From NCBI GenBank assembly GCA_964538085.1, contig CAZIDF010000001.1:243723-307722 (forward strand): a stretch of DNA of 64,000 nucleotides, in the 5' to 3' direction. The translations under genes and the position numbers were made by a program. Origin of the DNA: G020348385 sp964538085 (lineage in GTDB: Bacteria > Acidobacteriota > Aminicenantia > Aminicenantales > Aminicenantaceae). Under the pieces are notes generated by a model. It was not told where the DNA came from. It ran no database searches and saw nothing but the letters and a program-made list of their open reading frames with translations. This document shows, in pieces, positions 1 through 9,293 of this stretch (position 1 is the stretch's first letter; each line of letters begins with the position of its first letter).

Positions 1-333
1 GGTGCTTTGCAAAGACAAAATTCGAATCACGTGATGAATGCCTTCCTGTGGAAGGGATTTGTGGGGTGTCTCATGATATTGATTTTCGTTATTGCGGTCG
101 ATGCCACCATCACAAAAGCCCAAAACAAGCGTTTTTCCTCGATGTTGGATGGACACCAAGAATCGACGGGCAATGTAGAGGAAGAGTGGTCCATGCTGAA
201 AGACATCATTTGGGAACCTTTGGGTTCAAACAGATCTGAAGCGAAAATGAAATTTTATGATTTATTGGAAAACTCGAAAAATAAAACGCGCCAGCCGGAA
301 TGGAGGGAATCTTTAAAAGAGGAGTTCGAGTAA
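1..333 (+). CDS. Small membrane-anchored protein, possibly 5'-truncated by the window edge
   Basis: The reading frame is open from the first base, so the true start may lie outside the window. Possible internal starts are TTG at 7, GTG at 31 and ATG at 34, and none has a convincing ribosome binding site. The product has one hydrophobic segment (about residues 16-34 counting from position 7, centred on CLMILIFVIAV) followed by a charged soluble tail of about 75 residues. The next gene begins one base after its stop, so the two are very likely co-transcribed. Size and topology would suit an anti-sigma-like or accessory membrane protein, but I recognise no family. Confidence 0.55.
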   Translation, partial: GALQRQNSNHVMNAFLWKGFVGCLMILIFVIAVDATITKAQNKRFSSMLDGHQESTGNVEEEWSMLKDIIWEPLGSNRSEAKMKFYDLLENSKNKTRQPEWRESLKEEFE

Positions 334-334
334 C

Positions 335-1660
335 ATGAAAACACGAAAAATTTTCGGTAGGATCATTTTATATTCTTTGGCTGCGCTGACAATATTGCTG
401 CTGGTCCGGGCATTCTTCAACTACAGAATGGGAGAAAAGTTAGAAACGTATATCGGAGACCGTCAAGCCGAAGGCGTAGCCCTCAGCAGAAAGGCACTGA
501 TGCCCGAATGCAGCGATGCCGACAATGGAGCAAACTTGTGGAGGGCGGCAGAAGCTCTGTATTCAAAGGAAGGGTTGAATGTTAGCTTGCTGCGCGATTC
601 CATGCAGGCATTATTTTATGGGAATCCATTGGAGGAGGCGGTCAAGGAAGAATTGAAAGGCATGATCGAAAAAAACTCCCGAGTTTTCCAGTTTATGGAA
701 GAGGCATCGGAAAAACCATGCTTCCGGTACGGGGATTGGAGCAAAAATCTGTACGATATGAAAATTCCCGATGCCATAAAGATGATCAACGCCATCAGGC
801 TTTTAGGGATCGACGCCGTCTTCAAGGCAGAAGAAAGCCATGTGCACGAGGCCATCGATCAGATTCGCTGGGCAAAGAACTTGGTTCAAAAGACCTTGGA
901 TGAACCCCTCCTCATCACAGGACTGCTTGCCCTAGCCAACACGAGATATCTTCAGACTTGTCTCATGCACATCCTCCGCGGCAGGGATGTCGATTCCGAC
1001 ACCTTGCGCAGGATCATCCATGATTTGGATCCGGAACTCTGGCGCAAAAAGTTCGCCCGGGGCATTCATGGAGAGAGGGTCTTTCTTCTGGAGAATGCAT
1101 TAGCCGTTTTAGAAGGAGATATGGACGTCCTGGACTATAACCTGGCAGATAGGATCTTTTTTTGGATCATGCGTCCTGCAACAAAAGCAAACGTTCTCTG
1201 GGCTCAGAAAATGTTCGACAGAGTCGAATCTGCATCCCTTCTCCCCTATTACGAGGTTAAAAAATCCCACAAAGACATAACCCAAGACATCGAATCCATT
1301 CCCTGGTATTTCCGCCTTTCCGGGGGTCTGTTCCCGAACTTCTCTTCCGCTTGGCTGAAAGAAGCGATCATGGAAGCATTCATGGGGACAGGACAAATAG
1401 CCCTGGCATGCAAAATCTACAAAAACCAGGAAGGCCATTTCCCTGAGAGAATAACAGAGCTCATCCCCGGAATATTAGCAGAGGAACCGGTGGATCCATT
1501 CACCGGAGAATCGTACATCTATAAACTTCGTGATGACGGATTTATCGTATACAGCGTGGGTTCCAATGAAAAAGACGATGAGGGAAGGGCAACCTACCAA
1601 GTCACCCAGCTCGTGATGGAAAAAGATGACGATTGGCCCTGGATAGAAAAAGCTAAGTAA
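335..1660 (+). CDS. Membrane-anchored protein of unknown function with a pseudopilin-like C-terminal segment
   Basis: A 441-residue protein with a single N-terminal membrane segment (about residues 9-27), probably facing the periplasm. The body is helical and not recognised. The last 60 residues (GHFPERITEL, DPFTGESYIY, then YSVGSNEKDDEG) resemble the C-terminal element seen in type II secretion pseudopilin-like proteins and in many uncharacterised planctomycete-type proteins. That is a resemblance only, because there is no prepilin cleavage motif. The start at 335 has a GAGGAG ribosome binding site inside the end of the previous gene, one base upstream, so translation is probably coupled. 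Confidence 0.75.
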   Translation: MKTRKIFGRIILYSLAALTILLLVRAFFNYRMGEKLETYIGDRQAEGVALSRKALMPECSDADNGANLWRAAEALYSKEGLNVSLLRDSMQALFYGNPLEEAVKEELKGMIEKNSRVFQFMEEASEKPCFRYGDWSKNLYDMKIPDAIKMINAIRLLGIDAVFKAEESHVHEAIDQIRWAKNLVQKTLDEPLLITGLLALANTRYLQTCLMHILRGRDVDSDTLRRIIHDLDPELWRKKFARGIHGERVFLLENALAVLEGDMDVLDYNLADRIFFWIMRPATKANVLWAQKMFDRVESASLLPYYEVKKSHKDITQDIESIPWYFRLSGGLFPNFSSAWLKEAIMEAFMGTGQIALACKIYKNQEGHFPERITELIPGILAEEPVDPFTGESYIYKLRDDGFIVYSVGSNEKDDEGRATYQVTQLVMEKDDDWPWIEKAK

Positions 1661-1671
1661 GGAAGGGAATC

Positions 1672-2373
1672 CTACTCAGAAATCAGCAGCGTTTTAGGAT
1701 CGAGCTTGATCTTCAGGTCGCCGGGAGGCGGATAGTCATAATCCTTGACTAACCTGAGGCGCACATGCTCCTCCTGGGATACAAGGGTAATAAGCACATC
1801 GATTTGATCCAGATATCCTGTGAGCTCATAGGGTATCCCATTGTCATCGAACAGAGGATCATCCTTTTTCAAGGAGGCACTGAACCAGATGCGAAGACCC
1901 ATTTTTTGCGCAAAATCTTTGAACTTCTGAAGATCTTCAGCTGTGGATTTCCGGAAATCATACCCATCCACCATGATCGTGTTGGCAGCAAAATCCGCAC
2001 AATCGATCATAGCTTCCACCGTCTTCAACACCTGGTCTGTGTGGGCTGCATCCTGCTTGAAATTCATGATCACCCGGTTCCGGATGACATCATCATGCAC
2101 CTCGACAGCTAATTCCAGGTTCTGTTTTTTGGCTATCTCTTTGAAGATGTCTTCATACCAGGTGATGATGTAATCCACACGACTGGCATACGATACATGG
2201 ATCACTGGCTTATCTTGAAACAGCTTATCCGTCGATAGATGGACAAGGCATGCGGTTTTTCCCACGCCCTTTCTAGAAGCCAGCACACCGATATTCCCAT
2301 CCTTCAGACCGCCATGGATGGATTTTTCGAGGATCCGCAAAGGGCTTCTTCTGATCAGCTCTTTTTTCACCAT
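1672..2373 (-). CDS. RecA/KaiC-like P-loop ATPase, function unknown
   Basis: The likely start is the ATG at 2373, which has a TTAGGAG ribosome binding site about eight bases upstream. A longer frame would run into the EF-G gene. The product is 233 residues. It has a Walker A motif (ASRKGVGKT) near residue 35 and a hydrophobic strand ending in Asp (TIMVDGYDF) that fits Walker B, followed by a strand-turn IWFSASLKK. This arrangement is that of RecA/KaiC/DnaB-type ATPases. It has no DNA-binding or second ATPase domain. It lies 19 bases downstream of EF-G on the same strand and probably shares its transcript. The substrate or partner is unknown. Confidence 0.65.
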   Translation of the reverse strand: MVKKELIRRSPLRILEKSIHGGLKDGNIGVLASRKGVGKTACLVHLSTDKLFQDKPVIHVSYASRVDYIITWYEDIFKEIAKKQNLELAVEVHDDVIRNRVIMNFKQDAAHTDQVLKTVEAMIDCADFAANTIMVDGYDFRKSTAEDLQKFKDFAQKMGLRIWFSASLKKDDPLFDDNGIPYELTGYLDQIDVLITLVSQEEHVRLRLVKDYDYPPPGDLKIKLDPKTLLISE

Positions 2374-2392
2374 TCTGATGTCTCCTAATCTA

Positions 2393-4480
2393 TCAAGAAG
2401 ATTCTTTTTGTTTCGAATCCCGATATTCTTCTTTGAGGGCTTCGGCAATGTTGGAAGGAACTCTGCCGTATTTCAAAAATTCCATCGTGAATTCCGCTTT
2501 ACCCTGGGTTGATGAACGGAGTGTAGTGGCATAGCCGAACATCTCGCTCAACGGAACTTCGGCATCCACCCGGGCAAAAGTGCCGTCTTCTACCGTGCTG
2601 ACAATGAGCCCTCTCCTCTGGTTGATGCTGGAAAAGTAATTCCCGATGAACTCTGACGGCCCTTCAACGGAGAGTTTCATGATGGGTTCGAGGATCTGGG
2701 GCTTTGCCTTCGCGTATGCTGCCTTGAAAGCCTCCCTGGCAGCTACCTGAAAGGCGATATCCGAAGAATCGACCGGATGGGATTGGCCGTCAGTCAGAAC
2801 AGTCCGGATAGAAGTTACAGGAAAGCCGATCAGCTGTCCTTTTTTGAGCGCGCTCTGGAATCCCTTGTCACAGGAGGGGATGTACTCTTTCGGGATGTTC
2901 CCCCCCTTGACCTCGTTCACGAACTCATACGGACTATCATAAAAAGGCTCTATGTACCCGACCACCCTGCCGAACTGACCGGAGCCACCGGTTTGCTTTT
3001 TGTGCGTGTAATCGAATTCTGCCCGCTGGCTGATCGCTTCCCTGTAGGCCACTTGCGGTTTGCCGGTTTCCACTTCTGTTTTGTATTCCCGTTTCATCCT
3101 CTCTAAGTAGACATCCAGATGCAGCTCGCCCATGCCCTGGATGATCGTCTCTTTGGACTCGTGGTCAACATATGTCTTGAAAGTCGGATCCTCCTTGACA
3201 AAGCGTTGCAGAGCTTTGGCCAGGTTGTCAGAGCTTTTGTTATCCACAGGTTTGACCGCCAGTGAGATCACGGGATCAGGGACGAAGATCGCAGTCATCG
3301 AGTAATTCAACCCTGGCGTAACAAAGGTATCCCCTGACCGGCAGTCGATGCCAAAAAGCGCGACAATGTCACCACTTTCAGCTTGAGAAATATCTGTCAT
3401 GGTGTCGGCATGCATCTTGACCAAACGTCCCACACGGATCGTATGTTGAGATCTGCTGTTAAGGAGTTGATCCCCTTTTTTCAGTGCTCCTTGGTAGATA
3501 CGGAGGTAAGTCAGTTGGCCGTAGGGTCCATCCTCCAGCTTAAAAGCCAATGCCACACACCCGGCCTCCGGATCCGATTCTAGGGGAATTTCCTTCCCAT
3601 CCTGGTCCAAATCTTTTGCGTAATTTACAACATCGGCCGGATTGGGAAGGTAGCACACAATGGCATCCAAGAGAGGCTGGACTCCTTTATTTCTGTAAGC
3701 CGATCCCATAAAAACAGGGGTTAGAGCCCCTGTGATCGTTCCATTGCGGATGGCTTGGTTGATCAGGTCTTCATTCTCCTGTCCTTCGAGAACAGCTTCC
3801 ATCAATTCATCCGAGAACATGGACACCGCATCCAGCATTTCTTCCCTGCTTTTATCCGCTTGGTCTTTTAATTCGGCCGGGATTTCTTCCATCCGAACAT
3901 TTTCGCCGTCAGTTCCATCGAAATAGTTGGCTTTCATGCTCACAAGGTCCACCACCCCCAGGTAGTTATCTTCCAGACCGATCGGGATCTGCATCAGCAC
4001 GGCATTGTGGCCGAGGCGTTCCTTGAGCTGGTCTTTCACCTTGAAAGGATTGGCTCCGACCCTGTCCAGTTTGTTGACAAAAGCGATGCGGGGAACGTTG
4101 TACCGCTTGAGTTGCCGGTCCACAGTGATGGTTTGCGACTGAACACCGCCGACTGAACACAACACAAGAATAGCGCTGTCCAGAACCCGGAGGGACCGTT
4201 CGACCTCGATCGTAAAATCCACATGACCCGGAGTGTCGATGATGTTGATGACATGGTCCTTCCAATTGACGGTCGTGGCAGCCGAAGCGATGGTGATCCC
4301 CCTCTCCTTTTCCAATTCCATCGAGTCCATGGTGGCACCTTTGCCATCCTTGCCGTTCACCTCATGGATCTTATGGATTTTTTTGGTATAAAACAGGATC
4401 CGTTCTGACAGCGTCGTTTTACCGGAATCGATGTGCGCACTGATCCCGATGTTCCGCATCTTTTCTATACGAGTATTCAT
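2393..4480 (-). CDS. fusA: Elongation factor G, mitochondrial EF-G1/spdEFG1 type
   Basis: This 695-residue translocase GTPase moves tRNAs and mRNA through the ribosome. The G domain carries AHIDSGKTT (P loop, residues 15-23), KERGITI (switch I/G2), DTPGHVDF (G3) and NKLD (G4). Domain IV follows (SGGSGQFGRVVGYIEP), then the V domain. The P loop reads HIDSGKTT rather than the usual bacterial HIDAGKTT, and CSVGGVQSQTITVDRQ and KRYNVP match mitochondrial EF-G1 and its bacterial relatives in spirochaetes, planctomycetes and deltaproteobacteria (spdEFG1). Members of that clade are known to specialise in elongation, with recycling done by a second EF-G. No ribosomal protein or EF-Tu gene is adjacent, so it is not in a str operon. 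Confidence 0.95.
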   Translation of the reverse strand: MNTRIEKMRNIGISAHIDSGKTTLSERILFYTKKIHKIHEVNGKDGKGATMDSMELEKERGITIASAATTVNWKDHVINIIDTPGHVDFTIEVERSLRVLDSAILVLCSVGGVQSQTITVDRQLKRYNVPRIAFVNKLDRVGANPFKVKDQLKERLGHNAVLMQIPIGLEDNYLGVVDLVSMKANYFDGTDGENVRMEEIPAELKDQADKSREEMLDAVSMFSDELMEAVLEGQENEDLINQAIRNGTITGALTPVFMGSAYRNKGVQPLLDAIVCYLPNPADVVNYAKDLDQDGKEIPLESDPEAGCVALAFKLEDGPYGQLTYLRIYQGALKKGDQLLNSRSQHTIRVGRLVKMHADTMTDISQAESGDIVALFGIDCRSGDTFVTPGLNYSMTAIFVPDPVISLAVKPVDNKSSDNLAKALQRFVKEDPTFKTYVDHESKETIIQGMGELHLDVYLERMKREYKTEVETGKPQVAYREAISQRAEFDYTHKKQTGGSGQFGRVVGYIEPFYDSPYEFVNEVKGGNIPKEYIPSCDKGFQSALKKGQLIGFPVTSIRTVLTDGQSHPVDSSDIAFQVAAREAFKAAYAKAKPQILEPIMKLSVEGPSEFIGNYFSSINQRRGLIVSTVEDGTFARVDAEVPLSEMFGYATTLRSSTQGKAEFTMEFLKYGRVPSNIAEALKEEYRDSKQKESS

Positions 4481-4644
4481 CTGCTTACAATCCTTAAATG
4501 TACTTTATTTCCTTTTTAATGGGGGATTAAAGTGTCGTCAGAAAGATTATTTCTGAGTGTTCATTTTACTCTATTATATCGATTATTTCAATAGATTTTA
4601 TTCTCCACATTGATCACACAATGGATTTGTGATAAGCATTTCCT

Positions 4645-6201
4645 ATGGAACCTTCCAATATGAAATTTATCAGTATTTTCAATGACGTTCTCGGCCCGGT
4701 GATGAGGGGGCAATCCAGCTCTCACACAGCGGGGTCCTTCTTTATAGGAAAACTCATCCGAGAACTTCTTGGGGGAACTCCGTCTGAGGCCGAATTCACA
4801 TTTGCACCTGACGGATCCTATTCCCGTGTTTTCCAAGCCCAGGGATCCGATATGGCCTTTGCAGCAGGGATGATGGGATGGCCTATCATAGATGAAAGAT
4901 TCCACAAAGCTCTCCAAATCGCAGAAGAGCAAAATTTGCAAATCCGTTTTTTGGTTTCTCCTTTTCCAGAAGCTGACCACCCCAACAGTGTAAAGATCAC
5001 AATCCGGTCGAAAGAAGGAAAAAGCTTGATTGCCGTTGCTAAATCCATCGGCGGAGGAGCAGTCAAAATCTACCGGTTGAATGAGTGGGACGTCGATCTG
5101 GACGGGAAAAATTATGCGATCATGGTGTCCTGTGCGGAATCGAATATTTCGGATCTCCGAGCGCTGTTGGAGACATTATCACAAAAAATTTCTATCCAGA
5201 AAAAGGACAATCAGGTGCTCTTGAACGCCACACTCAAAAATCAGCTCCCGCCAGCCATGCGGGCACAAATCGAAGCCCTGACTTCGGCAGAAGAAGTCTG
5301 GGTATCTTCTCCGTTCGTTTTCCCTAAAAACAATGATCCGATCTTCTCCTCGGCTGAAGAGATCCGACGGATCGCCGACGCGGAAGACATGTCGCTGGGA
5401 AAGATCGCCCTTCGATACGAATCCATTCTGCTCGGATTTTCCGAAGAAGATTGTGTTGAAGAGATGAAAATAAGATGGAGAATTATGCAGGATTCGATCC
5501 ATTCCGGTTTTCAAGATCCGAAAGTGAACATGCAGCTACTTGATCCCAGTGCTTTTCGGATCGATCAGGCCATAAAAAGAAAGGCTGTAGCCATAGGCGG
5601 ACCTCATGCCGAGGCAGCGACAAGGGCGATGGCCGTGATGCACACCGCCAACAGCATGGGCATCGTGTGCGCAGCTCCGACAGGCGGATCTGCGGGAGTC
5701 CTGCCTGGTGTGCTATCGATCCTGATCGAAGAAAAAGATCTGGATGAGACACAAGCCGCTCTGGCACTGTTTGCCGCCGGTGCTGTCGGTCTCATCTTGG
5801 CTTTCAGGGCCACTTTTGCCGCGGAGATCGCGGGCTGCCAGGTCGAGATCGGCGCAGCAGGCGCCATGGGAGCTGCCGCTGTTGTCGACGCCGTGGGTGG
5901 GCGTGCAGATCAAGCTCTGGATGCTGCAGCCATTTCTTTCCAGAATACGATGGGTTCGGTTTGCGACTTGGTCCAGGGTATTTGTGAAATTCCTTGCCAT
6001 ACAAGAAATGCAGTCGCCGCATCCAGTGCCTTTATCTGCGCAGATCTTATTCTAGGAGGTTACCAAAATCCCATTCCGCTGGATGAAACGGTCGATGCTG
6101 TACTCTCTTCAGGAAAAATGTTGCCGGCCGAATTGCGCTGCACCTCCCTAGGCGGGCTAGCCGTCACACCTTCGGCGCTCCATTTAAAAAAAAATCGATG
6201 A
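4645..6201 (+). CDS. sdaA: L-serine ammonia-lyase, iron-sulfur type, beta and alpha domains in one chain
   Basis: The enzyme deaminates L-serine to pyruvate and ammonia in the cytoplasm. The 518 residues hold an N-terminal beta domain (SIFNDVLGPVMRG, QSSSHTAG) and a C-terminal alpha domain (APTGGSAGV, EIGAAGAMGAA). Cysteines 398, 440 and 451 have the 42- and 11-residue spacing of the [4Fe-4S] ligands in bacterial serine dehydratases. A further Cys near the C-terminus (LRCTSLGG) fits the tail Cys that caps the cluster. The start could be ATG 4645 or ATG 4660, and neither has a strong ribosome binding site. The gene is divergent from EF-G and converges with an S9 peptidase 14 bases on. It suits an amino-acid-fermenting lifestyle. 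Confidence 0.93.
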   Translation: MEPSNMKFISIFNDVLGPVMRGQSSSHTAGSFFIGKLIRELLGGTPSEAEFTFAPDGSYSRVFQAQGSDMAFAAGMMGWPIIDERFHKALQIAEEQNLQIRFLVSPFPEADHPNSVKITIRSKEGKSLIAVAKSIGGGAVKIYRLNEWDVDLDGKNYAIMVSCAESNISDLRALLETLSQKISIQKKDNQVLLNATLKNQLPPAMRAQIEALTSAEEVWVSSPFVFPKNNDPIFSSAEEIRRIADAEDMSLGKIALRYESILLGFSEEDCVEEMKIRWRIMQDSIHSGFQDPKVNMQLLDPSAFRIDQAIKRKAVAIGGPHAEAATRAMAVMHTANSMGIVCAAPTGGSAGVLPGVLSILIEEKDLDETQAALALFAAGAVGLILAFRATFAAEIAGCQVEIGAAGAMGAAAVVDAVGGRADQALDAAAISFQNTMGSVCDLVQGICEIPCHTRNAVAASSAFICADLILGGYQNPIPLDETVDAVLSSGKMLPAELRCTSLGGLAVTPSALHLKKNR

Positions 6202-6215
6202 GAGTAGACTGACCA

Positions 6216-8990
6216 TCATCGTTTATCTTGTTCTTTTTGTGCATCGAGGAGGCGCTTTTTCTTCATATAAGGAATGCCATTCTCCATCCAATCCGGCACA
6301 GGTGTTCCTTTTAGGTAATGGTCGAAATACTGCTTCATACGCTTCTGAAAATCCTTCTGGTTCTCCTCCTTGGCAAGATGATGCGGTTCCCCAGGATAGG
6401 AGAGGAATATCACTTCCTTCCCGAGATATCGGGCAGCGTTGTAGTATTCCAACGACTGGATCCAGTCGACAGATCCATCCTCTGTCCCATGGAGCAACAT
6501 AAAGGGAGTGGTGATCTTATCGGCGTTCTGGATGGCCGATTGGCTGCGGTATAACTCGTGGTCCTTCCAGGGATCCGTTCCCATCCGTCCCTGACTCCGC
6601 GAGTAATAGGAGTGGTTGTTGTTTCCCGAACTTTTGAAAACCTGGTTGAACTCCCCTTCGATGCAAGTCGGCGGAGCCCCAGAGACGACACAGGCAAACA
6701 TATCGGTTTGGGTGACGATAAAGGATGTCTGAAATCCACCCCAGCTGTGCCCTTGGAGGCCGATGTGTTCCGGGTCGGCATACCCGAGTTCAATCACCTT
6801 TTTCACAGCGCTAGCGACACAATCCAGCGAAGAGGTGCCGGGCCGTCCGATCTCGAACACGATATCCGGCATCAGCACCAGATATCCGTCGCTGGCATAG
6901 GCCGACATGTGGGGCCTGTCATCATAGGTCGGCATGGAATACTCATGATGGCGCTGGGACATCTTCTCGTAGAAATAAACCAGCATCGGGTATTTTTTGC
7001 CCTCTTCATAACCTGCCGGCAATGTCAAAGTGGCCTGCAATTTTTGACCTATGCTGTTGGCGTAATCGACCAGAATCCGGCGGCCCCAGGCATAGTCTTT
7101 CTGCTGGGGATTGGCGTCGGTTACCCTTATCGGATTTTTGAAATCGAGTTTACTCACAAACAAATCAGGGAACTCCACGAAGGTCTCGACCGTATACAAG
7201 ATTTTATCCGCCTTTTTGGCTTGGCGTGGAAAACCGAAACTTTTATCCATAAATATCAATCTCTTGGGTTGATCCCCCATTTTCAGCGAATAAAAACCGG
7301 ATTTTTTTGTCCATTCCCCATACGCGGTGAGAAGCATTGGTTTAGCGGTGTCTATGAATTTTTCTTCCGGGTCCAACCGGACATAACGGAACTGTATTTT
7401 TTCCTGATCACCCAGGCCCTTGCAGATATTCATGGGATTTTTCCCATCCAAAGGCAAAAGCCAGAGATCGTACTTATGGTTAACGATTACGGCCTTTCCG
7501 TCCTTTGTCCAGCCTGCCAGCCCAAAAGGGGGTTTTTCGTCGGGGTGGTCATCCTCTTCATCCACGAAGACAACCGGCGCTTCCGCCGATATTTTCGTTG
7601 TCGCACCTTTTTCAAAGTCATAAATCCAGAGATGTTTATCTTTTATATAAAGAAAATGTCCGTTATACGGGGATACTCCCAAAGTATGCTTAATCTCCTC
7701 GACTATGGGTGTTCGTTCTGCTGATGCGGTATTGACCAAATAATAATCGGCCATCATGGTCTCCACATCCGAAAGATAGGGCATGGCATCTCTGCCGATT
7801 CCCCATTTCCCATCGCGAGTCAGGGTGATCGTCCGCATGTTTTTATCGGCTAATTGCAAGAATTTTTTTTCTTTTAAGAGAAAAACAGACCGGTAAGTGA
7901 AGTTTACATCGAACTCGAAGCGTCTTGCCTGAACGGACTGGATCTGCTCGTCCTTCCAGTGCCAGATGTCCACATCGGGCAGATCCTCTTTGCTCTTTTC
8001 CGGTTTTTTCTCCTGCTCTTTGATGCCGCAGAATACCCGGGACAGGTCTTCGCTCCAAATAAGGGCTCGATTCTCTGTTGTCCTGGCTGGGCCAAAATCC
8101 CTCCCCCTCTGAGGCGGGACCCGTTCTGAAATCACCATTTCTTTCGGAAATCCGGGGTCTTTGGTTGGATCGTATTCATACCGGACTGATGATTCTCCTT
8201 CCAGTCCAGTGAATGCCAAAAGAATATTGTCTCTTTCCCAACGATCCTTTTCCAGTTTTCCCTTCAAGAATGCCAGAGCGGTACCCTTTTCATCCCAAAC
8301 GATCTGGGCATAGTCTGCTTCGCCTGTATCCAGCGGAATAAAACGCCCTGTCGTCAAGTTCATCAAGTAAACACCATTGCCTCCTTTGTTAGCCGCATCG
8401 ACTATGTAGGCCAGCATGGTTCCAGGTTTATTGAACTGGAGCTCCCCCACATTCCCGATGTTCTGGGAAATGCCTGTTTCCAGATTACGCAACACAAGAT
8501 CCGTGCCGTTATGCTTGGCTGTCTTGTCCAATTTCGCCTTTTTTGCTGAAAAATATTTCGAGTTTTTTGGGAAATCGATAGCCTCTGTATTTTCTATCGT
8601 GTATTTTTCACCGGTAGCTAAATTCAGGAGCTCGCCTTTTTTGGGGACAGGTTTCTTATCCTTTTGCAGTTTTTTCGCTTCCTCTTTGGACACACCGATC
8701 AGATAAGCCGCCCATCGGGAATCCTCCGAAAATTTTGCTCCCGATCCATAGGCAATGTCATAAATCTTTTCCGAGACGTTGTTCTTAAAATAAAGGATCG
8801 CATCTCCCCCATTAGGCCGAAGGGAGTAACTGATCCAATCGCCATCTGCGCTGATAGATGGAGAAAGGATATGTTTCCATTGGGGATAATCTTCCAGAGT
8901 CAAAATCTTTTTTTCGCCTTGAGCCGAAAGTGAAAAAGCAAAAATCAACACCAGAATAATCGAGAGCACAATTTTCCTCATGCTGTTCAT
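6216..8990 (-). CDS. Secreted S9-family prolyl oligopeptidase/acylaminoacyl-peptidase
   Basis: The start at ATG 8990 follows a perfect AGGAGG; the ten upstream in-frame residues lack a binding site. The 924-residue product begins with a signal peptide (IVLSIILVLIFAFSLSAQ). It continues with a propeller-like N-terminal half (SADGDWISY, DSRWAAY repeats) and a C-terminal alpha/beta hydrolase. The triad is visible: Ser in GHSWGG near residue 749, Asp in HGTEDGSV near 838, His in GEPHH near 870. It cleaves short peptides outside the cytoplasm. The S9 enzyme at 21097-23928 is a clear paralogue (shared DVDIWHW and DEQIQSVQ segments), though it lacks this protein's close neighbours. Confidence 0.92.
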   Translation of the reverse strand: MNSMRKIVLSIILVLIFAFSLSAQGEKKILTLEDYPQWKHILSPSISADGDWISYSLRPNGGDAILYFKNNVSEKIYDIAYGSGAKFSEDSRWAAYLIGVSKEEAKKLQKDKKPVPKKGELLNLATGEKYTIENTEAIDFPKNSKYFSAKKAKLDKTAKHNGTDLVLRNLETGISQNIGNVGELQFNKPGTMLAYIVDAANKGGNGVYLMNLTTGRFIPLDTGEADYAQIVWDEKGTALAFLKGKLEKDRWERDNILLAFTGLEGESSVRYEYDPTKDPGFPKEMVISERVPPQRGRDFGPARTTENRALIWSEDLSRVFCGIKEQEKKPEKSKEDLPDVDIWHWKDEQIQSVQARRFEFDVNFTYRSVFLLKEKKFLQLADKNMRTITLTRDGKWGIGRDAMPYLSDVETMMADYYLVNTASAERTPIVEEIKHTLGVSPYNGHFLYIKDKHLWIYDFEKGATTKISAEAPVVFVDEEDDHPDEKPPFGLAGWTKDGKAVIVNHKYDLWLLPLDGKNPMNICKGLGDQEKIQFRYVRLDPEEKFIDTAKPMLLTAYGEWTKKSGFYSLKMGDQPKRLIFMDKSFGFPRQAKKADKILYTVETFVEFPDLFVSKLDFKNPIRVTDANPQQKDYAWGRRILVDYANSIGQKLQATLTLPAGYEEGKKYPMLVYFYEKMSQRHHEYSMPTYDDRPHMSAYASDGYLVLMPDIVFEIGRPGTSSLDCVASAVKKVIELGYADPEHIGLQGHSWGGFQTSFIVTQTDMFACVVSGAPPTCIEGEFNQVFKSSGNNNHSYYSRSQGRMGTDPWKDHELYRSQSAIQNADKITTPFMLLHGTEDGSVDWIQSLEYYNAARYLGKEVIFLSYPGEPHHLAKEENQKDFQKRMKQYFDHYLKGTPVPDWMENGIPYMKKKRLLDAQKEQDKR

Positions 8991-9104
8991 GATATTCCTC
9001 CTTGCAAAGAAATATCTCATATCACATCTTTTTGTATTTCACAAACTATTCTCAAAAAGACCTAAGTACCTCTATTTCCGCGTACCAAACGGCTCTTTAT
9101 CAGT

Positions 9105-9192
9105 TTTTGGGAATGGTTTTACTACCATGAAGATTTTTAACGCCCTTCCTTTATGCCTAAATCTTCAATAGTCGCTTCCGCCATTCCCAAAA
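9105..9192. repeat. 12-bp inverted repeat in the gap 8991-9293
   Basis: The arms TTTTGGGAATGG (9105-9116) and CCATTCCCAAAA (9181-9192) are perfect reverse complements separated by 64 bases. They sit in a 303-base AT-rich gap upstream of the S9 peptidase gene and downstream of a permease gene. There is no T-run after either arm, so a simple terminator is unlikely. A paired protein-binding site is possible. Apart from this repeat and the S9 ribosome binding site I see nothing in the gap. Confidence 0.4.
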
Positions 9193-9293
9193 GCCCCATT
9201 TATCAAATAGAGATGCTTCCCAAAAAACCTAAACAGCAGACGATAAGCGACAAACTTGTGACTTAAAGGGAGGAAAATATCAGAAAAACTTAA

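Noticed and set aside
6558..7724. A 388-codon open frame on the plus strand
   Set aside because: It lies wholly antisense to the S9 peptidase, which has an intact catalytic triad and a perfect ribosome binding site. The antisense translation has no recognisable domain.
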